64,000 bases of DNA from Gnetum montanum (GCA_015680685.1 MNCI01004113.1:533701-597700), one strand, 5' to 3'. Positions 1-11,528 are shown, counted from the stretch's first letter. The notes: generated by a model not told the origin, from the sequence alone. A program made the numbers and translations.

Positions 1-1104
1 TGCTAATGTACCATATCATTAATGGGCCTCATGATGAAACAAGAAAGACCCTAAGGATGTATTCCCAAGGACAACTATACAAACTATGAACCCATCAAGT
101 CCAAGAGCTTATTAAGCAAGTAGCAAAAGAAGAAGCAGAAATAGCTAGATGGGAGAGTGTTGAAAAACATCAACAGGACCAAAATCTCAACTTAACAAAG
201 GTCCATAATCACAAAAAGGAGAAATCAACCTACCACAAGGGGAAAGAACCATCTTTGTTGGTACAACAATCATTAGACAAAATCGAGGCAAAGATCAATA
301 GAAGGCTGGAATGGATGCATAAAAAGTGTGAAGAATATATTGATATTATTGGAGATAGAGTTTTGACAACCCGAGAAGTAGGACAAAATATTATTAGACA
401 TTCGAAAAGAAGGAATGAGGAAGATAAGAGCTCAATGGCCAAACATCCATATGAATGCAACATTTTCTTGTACGATCACCCCAAGGGCCAATGCCCAATC
501 TTGTTACATTTATATGAGCATTGGGGAAGCACGTNAATTTTCAACATTCTCATCCTTTCCCTCCTTTTACATTGCCACCAACTGTTCCTAAGGTGTTTGC
601 ACCATAACAATAATCCTCGAACACTACTTGTGCTACTATTGCCAACAGCAGTGAGAGACCTCAACAACATCGAAGGTGTTCCTTCTTTAGAAATGACCCT
701 AGGAAGGGACAACATAATTCCAGGGCCACTGCATCCACCAACTCAGCACAAGTCCAACAAAGTGGTGCATCCTTCTCTTTGAACCCAATGCCTCATGTTA
801 CTTCATCAGGAACACCAATTAACACTCCAACAACCATACGGCCCAATGAATACTGCCATGGAGGGCGACATCCTGATCCTTGCATACCATCTAACAGTCC
901 CAATTATCATAGTGGGTCAACTCATTATCTGGAAACTACATCTTATAAATTGCCCCACTATGCTTACTATAATCAGGTGTGTGCATCCCAATGGGGTAAG
1001 TATGACCAAGTTTCAACATTTCCAACATGCAAGGATCCTCATCTTCCACTTATTGATCCTCTCCATGCTCAAACGTTTAATTATGGAGGATATCCCCCAT
1101 TTTA
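1..1104 (+). pseudogene. Retroelement internal coding remnant, upstream part of family-A element
   Basis: No recognisable domain. Open stretches in two overlapping frames (about 255-782 and 779-1105) are rich in charged residues in the first half and in Pro, His, Tyr and Thr in the second, which resembles the variable part of a retrotransposon gag or linker. It is assigned to a retroelement because it runs directly into a spacer and 3' ORF that are homologous to 28900-33690 and then into an LTR at 3922. One base near 535 is unknown and lies inside the first open stretch. It is broken by stops and frame changes, so it is not a host gene. It could also be an older unrelated insertion next to the element. 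Confidence 0.4.
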
Positions 1105-2981
1105 ATAATAAGCAAGATTAATAAATATTTTTCATTTTCTTTAATTTTACAATTTTTTTTTTCAATTTTTCATCTTTTAACTTCTTGTTTTATCTTTTTG
1201 TCTTTTTTTCTTTTTTGTTTTTTTTATCTTTTTACAAGTAATCTCATCTACGAATAAAACACTCATGTGGCTCATTGGTTAAGGTGTGTTCTATGTTATC
1301 GAGTCTCGAGTGATCAATTATGTGAACAATGAACCCATTACACCCACTCATCCATTCTACAAATAAGAGGTTCTAATCAAGGGTACAGTAATATTCTTGA
1401 CATTTTTAAAACTAAAAATTAATTTTGTGTTCATTGTACCCAAAATGAAGAAGGATGGACCAAGAAGGAATGATTAGGGTGTGACATCAAGGAGACTTGT
1501 GAATTCTCTTTAGTGACGTTTGTGGGAGTTATCATGCAACATGGTTGTACTAAGATCCTTGCAGATCTAATGAAAAATGGGAGTAAGAGTAATTAAAAAG
1601 GCACTCAAAAATCCAATGTTGTTCTAGGGGGTCCCACTGGAAAGACATGCACCCATTCCCAAAGGTTGGCATTCTCTGGATCCAACAATCGAAAATAAAA
1701 AAAACAAAAACAAAACAAAGGAAGTACCACAAAACAAAAATCACTCCTCCCTTGGATAAAATGCCAAGTGATCGTATGCCTTGTTGTTTTGGTACTCTTA
1801 TAGTTGTTCATCATGGGATGAAACAATGCAGTGTCACTAATCAGAGAAATAGACTTGGTCCTGATCTTAGATAGAAGGGTTATTAACACGTTAATCATGC
1901 TTTTCACACAAGATTCATTGTGCCCTGGGTCAATTACCTCATGTCCCAATCTCTACAATCCCTTCTATAGTTCATCTCATCTCACTATTCGTATAATTGT
2001 AGCTCGTGTCTCGTGTAGCAAAGAACTCTTACCTCATTCTGGTGGTATTTACATGTCTGTTTTGTGGAATTAGTGTGGATTACATTTAACCCTTCGAGTG
2101 CCCACGGACACTTTTAAGTGTGGTTACGCAAGGGCATTAAAGGTTGGAACCTACTTTGGGGAGGATCCACTTGCGTAATTTTTGTAATTTGCACTCATGA
2201 CCCATCTTCCACACACCATTTATTACCCTTAGCATATTGCTAATAATTTTCTTTCCCTTATTACTATCCCTCTAATTCAACGTTTCTATGAACCATCACA
2301 TAGCCTTTTTCTCTACCATCTGAGGTTCTTATTGATAAATTCCACACCATCATAATTTTTGTGCCTTAAGACCTAGTTGAATTACCCTAGAACCCTTTAA
2401 CAATCATCCAGATGTCCTTAGTTTACATCATTTAATTTTGAAGAAATATTAAAAATTTGGTACATTCTCTAAGTGCCCTAACATCAATGAAAATATATAT
2501 ACATGACCCCCCTATGCTAATCAACATCATTTGCAACTGTTCATGTAGGGGAAGTTTTTCAAATTCCTCTCTACAACTCACGATTGCACATCCATAACTT
2601 GCTCACTGGTACTCCAATTTTCATTCCATTTGAACCTACTTGAACCCAGATTGTTCAGCTTAGTCATGGGGGAGGGGCACATGCCAAATCGTGCATAAAT
2701 TTTTTGAAATTTATCATTGCCTAAAGAACATATTTAAGGGTAATTAGTTGTAAAATTAAGAATAAAATGTGTCAAAAACAATTTCCTCCCCTTAGCTATA
2801 CAAGAAAATTAAATTTGGAAACCACCTAAGCAAAGAGGACTCAACATTATAATCTTTTGGGGACATGTTCTACCAATAATTAACATCACATGGAAATAAA
2901 GTAAATCTATTAAGGCAAGCAATAAGGTATAACCTAACTTTGGTAACAACCTTACCAACGATTGGCCCCGTGTGATGGCAG
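1105..2981 (+). other. Non-coding spacer of family-A element, upstream of its 3' ORF
   Basis: AT-rich with long T runs just after the coding remnant (1125-1230). Several blocks resemble the spacer of the second copy in this window. Around 2110-2190 there is a block with 'gcaagggcat' and 'ggggaggatccacttgc', matching the block near 30160-30215. The block around 1465-1500 ('gggtgtgacatcaaggagac') matches 29424-29445. No gene is seen. The word 'agtcatgggggagg' near 2657 resembles the element's polypurine tract. Confidence 0.55.
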
Positions 2982-3793
2982 ATGGCCCCAAAATGCGGAC
3001 AACAAGGAGGTCCTACTCAAGGTGCGATCAAACAACCTAGGAGGTGAAGGACAAGTTCCTATGGAATAACATGCAGAGTAGGAGGAACAATCATTTAGTA
3101 TCCACCAAGAAGACCCTACTACTGTACAATCAAGGTAGGCAGAAGGAGGAGTTGCTGTAGCGTCTGAACAGGGACGATATCTCACATTGCCCTAGGATTG
3201 TGTTCAGACCAACCATGAAAGGTCCATATTCACTGTAGTGATCATGGAATTGAACTTTGAATGTTTTGCAAAATTTTCTCCAGAGGTCGTTAAGGATCAC
3301 CTAAAAGGATCCCCATTATGGCCTACCCTCTCTAAAAGTGGTGCCTAGTACTTAGCGGAAATGTACCAATTTTGGCACAATAAAGAAGAAGGCACCACAA
3401 TTAACAATTATGGTGTAACTGTTGATTTCTCTATTCAAGCCATTTTGGAAGTATTAAACCTTCCAAATATAGGGCCAAAGGTTGCTTAGAACCAGCTGGA
3501 CACTTTTAGAACCAGGCAACTTAATAAACTATTGACAGAGAATAAAAGGGTGGCAGAAGAAAAAGAGAAGGCTGACTAGGATGCCTTTATGGCACAAGCT
3601 CAAACTTACATGCACGCCAAGGCACTCAAGTCCTTATAAGAGGAGAAACTCTAAGCCATACTTCAACGCCATCAAATCCCAAGACCTAGAGCACAAGAAA
3701 AAGGAAAGACACCCATGGAAGAGCCACCACCACCGGGAACCCCATGAGTTCCACAAGTTTTGTCTTTTGTGTCTGTGTCCAAATTTTGTTTAA
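2982..3793 (+). pseudogene. Remnant of the extra 3' ORF of family-A element
   Basis: Starts at an ATG directly preceded by AG (ggcag|ATG). The first residues MAPK are shared with the second copy at 31005. In-frame stops and shifts interrupt it. The part around 3240-3490 reads as a degraded protein in which the residues 'LEVLNLPNIGPK' parallel 'VLGFPNIGTQ' of the second copy. The tail (3520-3790) is Lys/Glu-rich and probably coiled-coil-like. Downstream come a purine tract and the LTR, so this ORF is the last one before the 3' LTR. Function is unknown; by the better-preserved copy it belongs to the putative plant transposon protein type. Confidence 0.5.
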
Positions 3794-3908
3794 TTCTCCA
3801 CTGTGGCATAAATAAATTCCTAGTCAGTCAGTAATCCCATACCTATCCACTATGTAATCAATTGAACTTGTTCCTCTCTTTCTTTGACTCGAGGACGAGT
3901 TGTTGTTC

Positions 3909-3921
3909 AGTCATGGGGGTA
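3909..3921 (+). promoter_or_regulatory. Polypurine tract of family-A element
   Basis: The sequence cagtcatgggggta sits immediately upstream of the LTR start TGATGAGT. Position and G-run are those expected of the plus-strand primer used in reverse transcription of LTR elements. It marks the LTR at 3922 as a 3' LTR rather than a solo LTR. Confidence 0.6.
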
Positions 3922-4866
3922 TGATGAGTCATGGTCTGTCAGGCCTAGTTATCAGAGCCCTATGATCGGAGCCCTGATACAAGATATGGTTTGTCAAGCC
4001 CAATTATCGGACCCCCAATATCGTAGCTACGATATCACAACCGCAATATCGCATACGTGATATCACGTACACGATATCGCATCCGTCGCCACAATATCAC
4101 ATACATGATATCGCGGCCTGCCTCAATTTCTATAAATAAGAGGCAACTTTCCTTGTTCTAGGCGTTAGTTCTTAGTTCCTTATCCAAAATCTTGCAGTTT
4201 TTCCTTCTTAGAGTTAGAATTATTTCCCAGTGTATGCCCACAGTGTGGTGATTGTAATTGTATGGCATCCTTTATTTGAGTGTGATGTACTTGGACACAC
4301 ACATGACCGGAAATAAAGATCAAGATTACTTCATCATTGCAGCATTCACTTAGTTTAATTATTTATTTATTTAACTATTATTTACTAATCTCTTAGTTAA
4401 TATCTCTCACCCTAAACTCCTGTTAAATGTGGAATGATTACGACTTGATCATGAGCATTTAAGTGTGACTACTTGGTAACCCAGTAGCGTACCTAGAATC
4501 TGCGCTTGGTAATCCCAGTGATAGTCATGCACGAGGTCTAAGATGTGTATGGATGATTGAGAAATGGATACTCATCACACTTAGGCTAGCTTAGATTCTC
4601 TCTCACCTTTCTCTCTCTTAGCTTAGTTAATATTATCTTCCATTATCTTCAGGAGTAGCATTAGCATAGAAACACATCATACACCTCACTCTGGTCTAAA
4701 CCATATGTGACAAAGTTAATACTAGTCCAAATGGAAAGACAGCAATCTGCGACCTAAGGATAACTGTCTAGATACCACAACTAGCCCGCCTGCGGAGTTC
4801 GACTGGATCATGCGTGAAACGCTTATATTCGTATGGTTGAGTGTAGGGGTACCTCGCCACTCATCA
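3922..4866 (+). mobile_element. 3' LTR of Ty3/gypsy-like element, family A
   Basis: 945 bp bounded by the inverted ends TGATGAGT and ACTCATCA. U3 (3922-4130) is packed with ATATC/GATATC words. A TATA box, TATAAATA, lies at 4131. The last 80 bp (from about 4790) are shared almost word for word with the ends of the LTRs at 26676-27562, 33836-34203, 35722-36552 and 63828-64000: gagttcgactggatc, cgtatggttgagtgtaggg, then the terminal CTCATCA. It is the downstream boundary of the element whose internal part occupies the start of the window; the 5' LTR is outside. Confidence 0.85.
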
Positions 4867-5274
4867 GTTGGAAACCAACTATAAAACCTTCTCAAATCTC
4901 ATGGATAAGTTCTTTTTCAAATTTTACAAATGCTAAGGCATTACTTCATAGAGGAAAATGAAGAAAAATACTGTATGTATATAACCCCATTATGTTCAAA
5001 TAAGGCTAGGATAATGATTATAATAATGATGTTTTAAGTTCTAATCCTTTACATTTTTAAGTATTATAGTTAGTCACCAATATTATATTCGAATGTTATG
5101 ATTGGAAGTCATGTTAGTCCTTAATCAAAAAGCAATATTTTAGATCTTTCTATGCTCTTTTCCTAAAATAAAAATATGGACCGTTAGTCTTTTCATTGCA
5201 ATGATAACTAAAAAAAGAAAAATCCTTAGCCTCTAAAGTATAAATAGGATATCAAACCCTCATGTACATTTTTT
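4867..5274. other. AT-rich stretch without recognised features
   Basis: No coding frame or repeat that I can support was seen between the LTR end and the next SINE copy. Confidence 0.5.
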
Positions 5275-5428
5275 ATGAGGTGTTAGCTCAGTGGAAAGAC
5301 TTTTTGTTTTGGAAACTCCAAGTTATGGGTTCAATTCTAGAGAGAAATAATAAATCATAAAGTTCTAAATTTAATACATGTCTTGGGGCCCAATATTATT
5401 AAAAATATATATTTCAAGTTCTAACACC
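5275..5428 (+). repeat. tRNA-derived SINE, subfamily A
   Basis: About 154 bp. The head has a pol III box A-like block (tgttagctcagtggaaagac) and a box B-like block (gggttcaattc) at tRNA spacing. The body contains 'tcataaagttctaa' and 'gtcttgggg', shared by other copies. It starts gaggtgttag and ends ctaacacctc, which are exact reverse complements of each other. Related copies occur on both strands through the window. Confidence 0.75.
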
Positions 5429-5779
5429 TCCTCCTCCTCCTTTCAACATCAATAAAATAGAAAAAGCATCATGTTAAAGTTCTTTATGCTTGAAGATCTT
5501 ATTCTTTTTGTTGTTCCCTTAATTTTCAAAATAAATTCATAGTAATCTCACATTTATCTAAATTTTCATAATTTCTCATGAGAATTTTAGTTTTTCTTAT
5601 TCTTTTCTTACATGCTTTTACATAATTTCATATAAAATCAATTTTCATGTTAAGTTTTAAGCTTATCTAATGTTCTACTATGAATTTCTTTGAAGATTAA
5701 GCATAATTTTATGTCTATCTTAGAGAGATTTACAATTCCTTGTTAAGTTCTATTACTGCTAATAAATAATTTAAGTGAT

Positions 5780-5930
5780 TAGACAATTATCTTATTAGGC
5801 GAGAATTTATTAGTTCAAGGGAAACTTTAGGTATCATTATATTCTTCTATAAATCTTCTAATATATCATATTGGCTATATGTCTTGGGGTGTACTAATAG
5901 TCAAATTATTTTAGGTTCCAACACCTTACC
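5780..5930 (+). repeat. Dispersed repeat C, sharing its 3' tail with the SINEs
   Basis: Contains 'atcatattggctatatgtc', 'ttggggtgtact' and a terminal 'ttaggttccaacacc'. Related copies are near 52070-52190, 63080-63245 and 63660-63827. The last 70 bp resemble the tail of SINE subfamily A, but no tRNA-like head is visible. Confidence 0.5.
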
Positions 5931-6334
5931 CTCCGTAGTTCAACTTTACTAAGAATTTGAAAATTTAGATTGATTTTAAGTTGAATTTAAAGGTTTCTTA
6001 GAAAACCAAGATTTGGAAGAAGTTCCTATAGCATTTTCCCAAATGTTTTTCATAATGTCATTCTCAATTTCATATATGCTATTCAAATTCTTCTTTTATT
6101 TGCTCAATGAGTATAGATCCAAAGTTTTTATACCATTGTTAGTGAACATTAAAGTCCTAAATTCTCTATCTATTTTTTTAAATTTTTTTTATTAAGGAAA
6201 GGGTAGATATCAAGCTCCAAAAATAATATTTGTATTAAAAAATTGCAATTACATCATACTTTTGGATGAGGAAAATAAAAGATATTTAAATATCTTCTAC
6301 CTTTCCAAAACTTCATATTTTTTATGATGTCTTA

Positions 6335-6425
6335 ATCATCAAGGTCTTCCTATTAGCATTTTTCTTAAGTATATGAGAACTATTTCTCCTCAATGTCCTT
6401 TTTGTGAAAGTGAAGACTTTTATAT
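6335..6425 (+). pseudogene. LINE ORF2 C-terminal cysteine motif remnant
   Basis: A short frame reads LPISIFLKYMRTISPQCPFC followed by ESEDF. This resembles the cysteine-rich end of plant LINE ORF2 proteins (CPxC followed by E-rich residues). It is too short for family assignment, and it lies just upstream of a solo LTR that may have cut the rest away. Confidence 0.35.
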
Positions 6426-6538
6426 ATATATATTTTTGTAAGTATAGAATTTGTAACAACTTTCAACCAAGCATCCATGAAGTCATTCTTGGTGATCAAC
6501 CTATTTTTTCTATTATTTTCTTTACATTTAGAAATATA

Positions 6539-7765
6539 TGTTGACATTTTGGTATGTCAAAACCTTAAGGAAAATAGAGTATATAGAATGTTCTAAAGTA
6601 TGATGCTTTTGCAGAGCTTGAAGGAGAGCTCAAGTGATAGCATCTACAAGAGATGTCATAGTGGAGAATACAAGGGCTTGCTAGACATGAATGAAGAATC
6701 AAGGAATGAGAGCTACAATAAGATGTCGAAGTGAGGACTACAAACGACTTCATAGAGAAATTGGAAGTAAGAGCAAGAATGAAGACTACAACAAAATGAA
6801 CAAGTTCCCAAGATAACCAAAAAGCTGAGAAGATGTCTCACAAAAGTAGAAGATGTCTTGGCCAAAGTGCAGAAGAATTAGAGAAGGCACCTTGTTAAGA
6901 CATTGGACGTCTCCTATCTAGAGAAGATGTCTACATGTGCATGTCTCCTTTGGCAGAAAGATGCCTCCCTTAAATGGAGGTCTAATGGAGAGAGATGTCT
7001 TAATATCAAAGAAGACATCTTCAATGATCATTAAATAGTCATTGCATGAATTCCAAGGTGATTTTAGAAGCATCAAGGCTACAAGAAGACTTCATTCCCT
7101 TGGGGAATGTAAAATTTTTTGTGCAAACTAGTGTCAACATCAAGCAATCATTGTGTACATTATTCTATTATTTTTGTGTACCTCAATGTACTATCTTTTG
7201 TACTATTGTAAGTGATCAATTGTGTTATACCTCAAAGTACAAGAACTAGCAAATCAATTACATCCTTTCCTTGTAAATATTGTTTCTCTTTTTAGTTGCC
7301 CTAGTGGGGGTTGATGTGCTTCTTGTGAGAAGGAATTGTTCTTGAACTTGTCGAGATCCTATGGGCTTAAGTGTTTCTGTAGCACCACAACACTCTAGAG
7401 CGAAGCTCAATTTGTAAAGGTTGTGGGATCCTAGAAACCACATTCCAAGTTAGTCGTAACCTTATGGGGTTGAGTGGATTCACAATGATGAATCACTCTG
7501 GAGCAAAGCTTAAAGCTTCTATAGGGTGTGGTACCCTTAAAACCACATTTTGAGAGAAAAAAGGTCTAAAGGTGTGTAAGCAATCTACCCTCTAAGTGTG
7601 AAGTATCCAAGTTGGGGAACCACACAAAATTCATGTGTGCTTTTGTTGCAAAGTTATTGATTTGGGGAACTTATTCATGACCCACCCACCACCCCGCATT
7701 GTGTCCCCTGCCCGCCCCCCGCACCCGTCCCTCCCCCTCCCCACCTCTAAGTTCTATGATCCTCA
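6539..7765 (+). mobile_element. Solo LTR of a second LTR-element family (family D), copy 1
   Basis: About 1.23 kb, homologous along most of its length to 23763-24961. It begins TGTTGAC and ends in CTCA. Shared landmarks are a start with 'gtcaaaac', repeated 'gaagacatctt/agatgtctt' words in the first half, a block around 7190-7260 with 'gttatacctcaa' and 'gtacaagaactag', and a block near 7670 with 'tggggaacttattca'. The flanks are atata and atatc, an imperfect 5-bp duplication. No internal domain adjoins it. It carries a C-rich insertion that copy 2 lacks. Confidence 0.7.
7678..7738. repeat. C-rich low-complexity insertion inside the solo LTR
   Basis: About 60 bp of almost pure C with scattered A, G and T, in strongly AT-rich surroundings. 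The homologous LTR at 23763-24961 has only a few bases here (after 24930), so this is a local expansion or insertion. Confidence 0.6.
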
Positions 7766-8264
7766 ATATCTTTGATGGCTTGTTCTGTACTCTATTTAGA
7801 AGCTTTAATGTACAATTATTTTTCAGTACCAAGAGCATAGCTATGACCTCTCTTTAGGAGTTAAATATCATATTCTAAAACATATCACTTTTTACCTATA
7901 ACTTAAAAAAAAAAAGGTTCCAATGAAAGCTAAATAATTAATTTATTTTTTACAATATTAATTTCTTTTTGTTTTGGAGGCTTAAGGATAGGAAGCTTTT
8001 AGCTTATATTATTATTTGTTTATTTTTTCTGATGTGTTCTTTTGTCTTTAGAAAAAATTTTCTCCATGTATTTACAAGAAATCCTTTACTAAGATATGAA
8101 AACTTGTTATGGCACTTTTGAATAATATTAAGGCCTAATCCTTGTCCTATCTTAGAGGAGAGGTTTTTTAGGATTAACTATAAGGATAAAAACCTAAAAA
8201 GACATATTCATAACCATTGGGATTTTTTGGGTATCAAACCCCAAAAACCATTGGACTTTTTCTT

Positions 8265-8420
8265 TAGGGTTGTTCAAACCAAAAATAATTGAAACATAAA
8301 CATAGCCTAAGATATATAGTTCAACCTGAACTTTATTACTTAGCATTGCCCACCAGAATTAAACCTATGACTTAGAGCATCTAAAGCAAGAGTCTTACCA
8401 CTAGGCTATCATCTCATTGT
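8265..8420 (-). repeat. SINE subfamily A, antisense copy
   Basis: Reverse complement of the SINE. 'gagtcttaccactaggcta' is the inverted box A region and 'gaattaaacctatgactt' covers the inverted box B region. The tail end (gggttgttcaaacc) lies at the low-coordinate side. Confidence 0.7.
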
Positions 8421-9689
8421 TTATTGAAATTTTTATTTAGACTCTTTTTTTGTTAATCTGATGTACTCTCAATTATTCAATATTTTTTTTAGGTCCAACA
8501 CATCCCCTATCCTCCATGCCCCCCTCCCAAATTTTAAAAAATATCAAAGTACATCATATCTAAGAACTAACAAAAGATTAAACTCTATAGCAACATAGAA
8601 TAAAAAAGCTCTTCAATTATGAAGATTTTTATTTAAGTATAACTTTACAGTATCTTTAAAAATAATAAAGATTAAAATTATTATTATTATTATTATTGAA
8701 ATGATAGTATCCATCTTAACAAACTTTATGTCCCTATTTGGGATAGAAAAAAGGGGGTTGATCTATATCAATACCTTAAATAATTTAACTCTATGTATAG
8801 CCTAAGATGTATAACCAACATGATACATTAGATGAATTACATAGAAATATATTGATACTGGTACTAATATTTTATTACATCTATGTAGACCCAAAGTATT
8901 TGTCAAATAAATAAACTTGTGCAAAATAAATTAGTGGAAATAAATCTTGAGTGCAATAGATGTATCCAATATTCACGTAACTTAAACATGCCTTCTATAT
9001 AATATCCTAGAAATAACAATGGTAGCTTGAATACCTCATACAAAAACTGAATAGAGATTTGTCATTTTCTTCTAAAGAAATCTATTCTATAACATTCTGA
9101 TACATGTTTCTTGTCTTCTACCACTTGTAATAGGCACAATCAATATATTCTATCTTCGTATTATTAATTGTTCCTTCTTCCAGTTTTAACTTACATATTG
9201 GAACTGTTGCATATAAATATTTTTTTTCATCAAGTCTATCACCTCTAATATTTTTTCAATAAAATTAAATCTTTTTTTATATTTGTGCCTCATTTTTTCA
9301 TCTCTCTAAAACCATCTCTATAGCAAGTTTCCAAGCCTATTTTGAATTTAGAATTTCGTTAATATTATCAATACCCTATCTTTGTAGCCACAACTATCCT
9401 TCATGAAATCACCTTTGTTATTAAGATTTGTGGATGATCTCTTTTAAGATCTTACTATTATTTTTATTTCTCAAGTAGAATGTTAAGAATTAATACATTG
9501 CTTCAAATTCTAATGGTACAAAATGAGCTTCTAATAAAATTATTATATATAGAACTTAATTTTTTATATTAAATTCATCCAATAATAGTTTTTTTTTTTT
9601 TTTTGAAGTTTTTCAATTTTTTTCATGATACTTGATCAATACTTAGGTCCCACATCACACATCTATAAAGCATTGTAATTTGTACAATT
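8421..9689. other. AT-rich stretch with a (TTA)n microsatellite
   Basis: No gene seen. A TTA/TAT trinucleotide run lies near 8675-8698 and homopolymer T runs near 9589-9604. The sequence just before 9690 may be the degraded C-terminal end of the antisense LINE that follows. Confidence 0.4.
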
Positions 9690-10640
9690 TTTTAAAAAAG
9701 ATATTTTTGTACTATCCAAGTTCAAATATTATGATTGCTACATTTTCTCTTTATTGTATAGAAAGCCTTCGATCCATTTACAACTCGTTGTGACATACAA
9801 TGCTGCCACTTATAATTTTAGGAGCATTCTACTTCTAAATATCTATAGAAATCAACAATCTCAAGTCTTTCATTATTTAGTTGAAAAATGTAGTCTCTCT
9901 TATTAGTTCCATAAATTAGCATTTTTATTTTCTCGACATTTACCTTCAATTCTATACATTCACAATATTTTTGTAATTGAGGCAATATTGTTTTTAACCT
10001 TATTTCTGAATTTTTTATTAGTGCTACATCAATAGCATGATTTGTAAATACTTCTTTAATCCACTCTTATACTTCATTAATAAACATCTTAAATAAAGAT
10101 GGTAAAAGAGGACAACCTTGCTTTACTTTTATATTGTTGTAAAACTAATAGGTTTGTATCATTTTTTTATCTTTTGTTTCAAAAATTATTTCTCTAGTTA
10201 TATTTTGGATAGAACTAAGTAAACCATAATCAACTTTAATTTTAATCTATAATTTCTTTTTAAAATAAAATTCAAAAGCTTTAGTAAAATCCACAAAGTA
10301 ATGCAATATCTAAGCGTAACAAGATGATCTATTATAAAATGTTTTTCTAAACCTGGCTTTTTAAACAATACATAAATCAATTTCTTTCACCCAACATCCC
10401 AATTTTTCTCTAAAATGATATCTAACAATTTTATAAACAAATTACTTATCATGATCAATATGTAATTATTTTAATCTAATTTCTTTCCTTTTTAAAAAAT
10501 CATAACAGCTCTACTCATCATCCATTGTCTAGTCAAACCATTTTGAAGTCCTTAATTAAGCATTGTCCAAGTCTCTCTCTAGACAAATTATCCACCACAT
10601 TTTAATAATTCAGCATATAATCATTTTGCATCTACAACAT
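9690..10640 (-). pseudogene. LINE reverse transcriptase remnant (family X), antisense
   Basis: On the minus strand, going from 10640 down: 'DHLVTLR' near 10320; FVDFTKAF (RT motif A, metal-binding Asp kept) at about 10280-10300; VKQGCPLLPSLF (the QGxPLSPxLF motif) at about 10111-10136; then HAIDVALI, where the YADD catalytic box has decayed; then LKVNVEKIKMLIYGT and 'DFYRYLEVE' near 9830-9930. This motif order is diagnostic of a non-LTR retrotransposon RT. Several stops and frame changes make it dead. The downstream part matches the plus-strand remnant at 57783-58345 closely, so both come from one family. Confidence 0.8.
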
Positions 10641-11323
10641 TTTTAGAGGCTAATTTCTAAATTCCCTTTCCAACTTTATCATATGTAAGCTATAAAATAT
10701 CTAGGAGTATGTAACTAGTTATGGTATTGTGGATCTTATTTTATCATTTGCACTATATTACCTACCAATGTCTTGAGTATACTTCAAACTGGAAAGCTAT
10801 TACCGAACAAGGTAATGAGCTAACTCGAATTGACAACCATTATATTACTATTAACATCCATCTGTGAACTTAACATAATAAACAAATTTGAGGTAGAAAC
10901 AAAATCATAATGAAGTAGCAACCTTCTTTAAAATGGTATATTTACTTGATGCCTTACTTTCATCATTTCTTTTTAGTTTAAGGAAAACATTGTATTGACA
11001 ATCATTACTATCAACTATAGGCTACCTATCAAAATTATTTGTGATCTTTAAGTTAATATTATTTCTTATTAGATAAGGATGAATTTTTCACATCAATGCT
11101 TCTTGTAGTAAAGGTAAAATATTGATAAAAACTTTCGTCTCATGTGACTTCTCTTCTTTGCTACTACTGGTATTCTTCTGTCATCAACTTTAACTTGATT
11201 TTTTTCCATCCTACTGCAAATCTTGTTTTTTTCTATTTGATTCATCTCTCAAATTTCTTTTGAGCTAATTCAATTTTTTCCCTCAAATGTTAGGTTATCA
11301 TAACCTCATTGTATGTCTGATTA
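10641..11323. other. AT-rich stretch without recognised features
   Basis: No supported coding frame or repeat boundary seen between the LINE remnant and the SINE-B tandem pair. Confidence 0.4.
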
Positions 11324-11497
11324 CTCTATTATGTTTGGTTCTGCTAGGTAGCACTAAGTTATAAACTTCTATAAGCCTTGGAGTATACCTATGTTTCACT
11401 TATTTTAGGTTCTAACAATGTCATATTAGCCTAGTAATATGGGTCTTGGCCTAGTAATCCTAGGTCACAAGCTTGATTCTGCTAGGTAGCACAGAGT
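11324..11497 (+). repeat. SINE subfamily B, tandem pair (first copy 5'-truncated)
   Basis: The first partial copy runs from 'ggttctgctaggtagcac' through 'ttataaacttctataag' to 'ttaggttctaac'. It is followed directly by 'aatgtcatattagcctagt' and 'atgggtcttggcc', the head of a second copy, which stops at 'ctgctaggtagcac'. The same head-to-tail arrangement occurs at 50805-51030. Subfamily B differs from A in the anticodon-arm region (ggtcttggcctagtaa). Confidence 0.65.
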
Positions 11498-11500
11498 AAA

Positions 11501-11528
11501 TGGTGCTAGAAGGAGGGCTTGAACCTCT
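11501..11528 (+). promoter_or_regulatory. Possible primer-binding site or tRNA 3'-half match
   Basis: Begins TGG, and its reverse complement has the layout of a tRNA 3' half: GGTTCAAGCC (box B/T-loop), a T-stem, a 7-base acceptor strand and CCA. A primer-binding site normally covers about 12-18 bases, but here the complementarity pattern extends through the T-arm. I could not match it to a particular tRNA. Confidence 0.35.

Noticed and set aside
1255-1330. tRNA-like word 'gtggctcattggttaaggtg' as a tRNA gene
   Set aside because: Box A-like only. No box B at proper spacing and no acceptor stem could be paired; perhaps a decayed SINE.
5275-5428. Interpreting the complementary ends as a MITE
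   Set aside because: tRNA-like boxes and the 13-base duplication around a sister copy (25651-25797) favour retroposition over DNA transposition.
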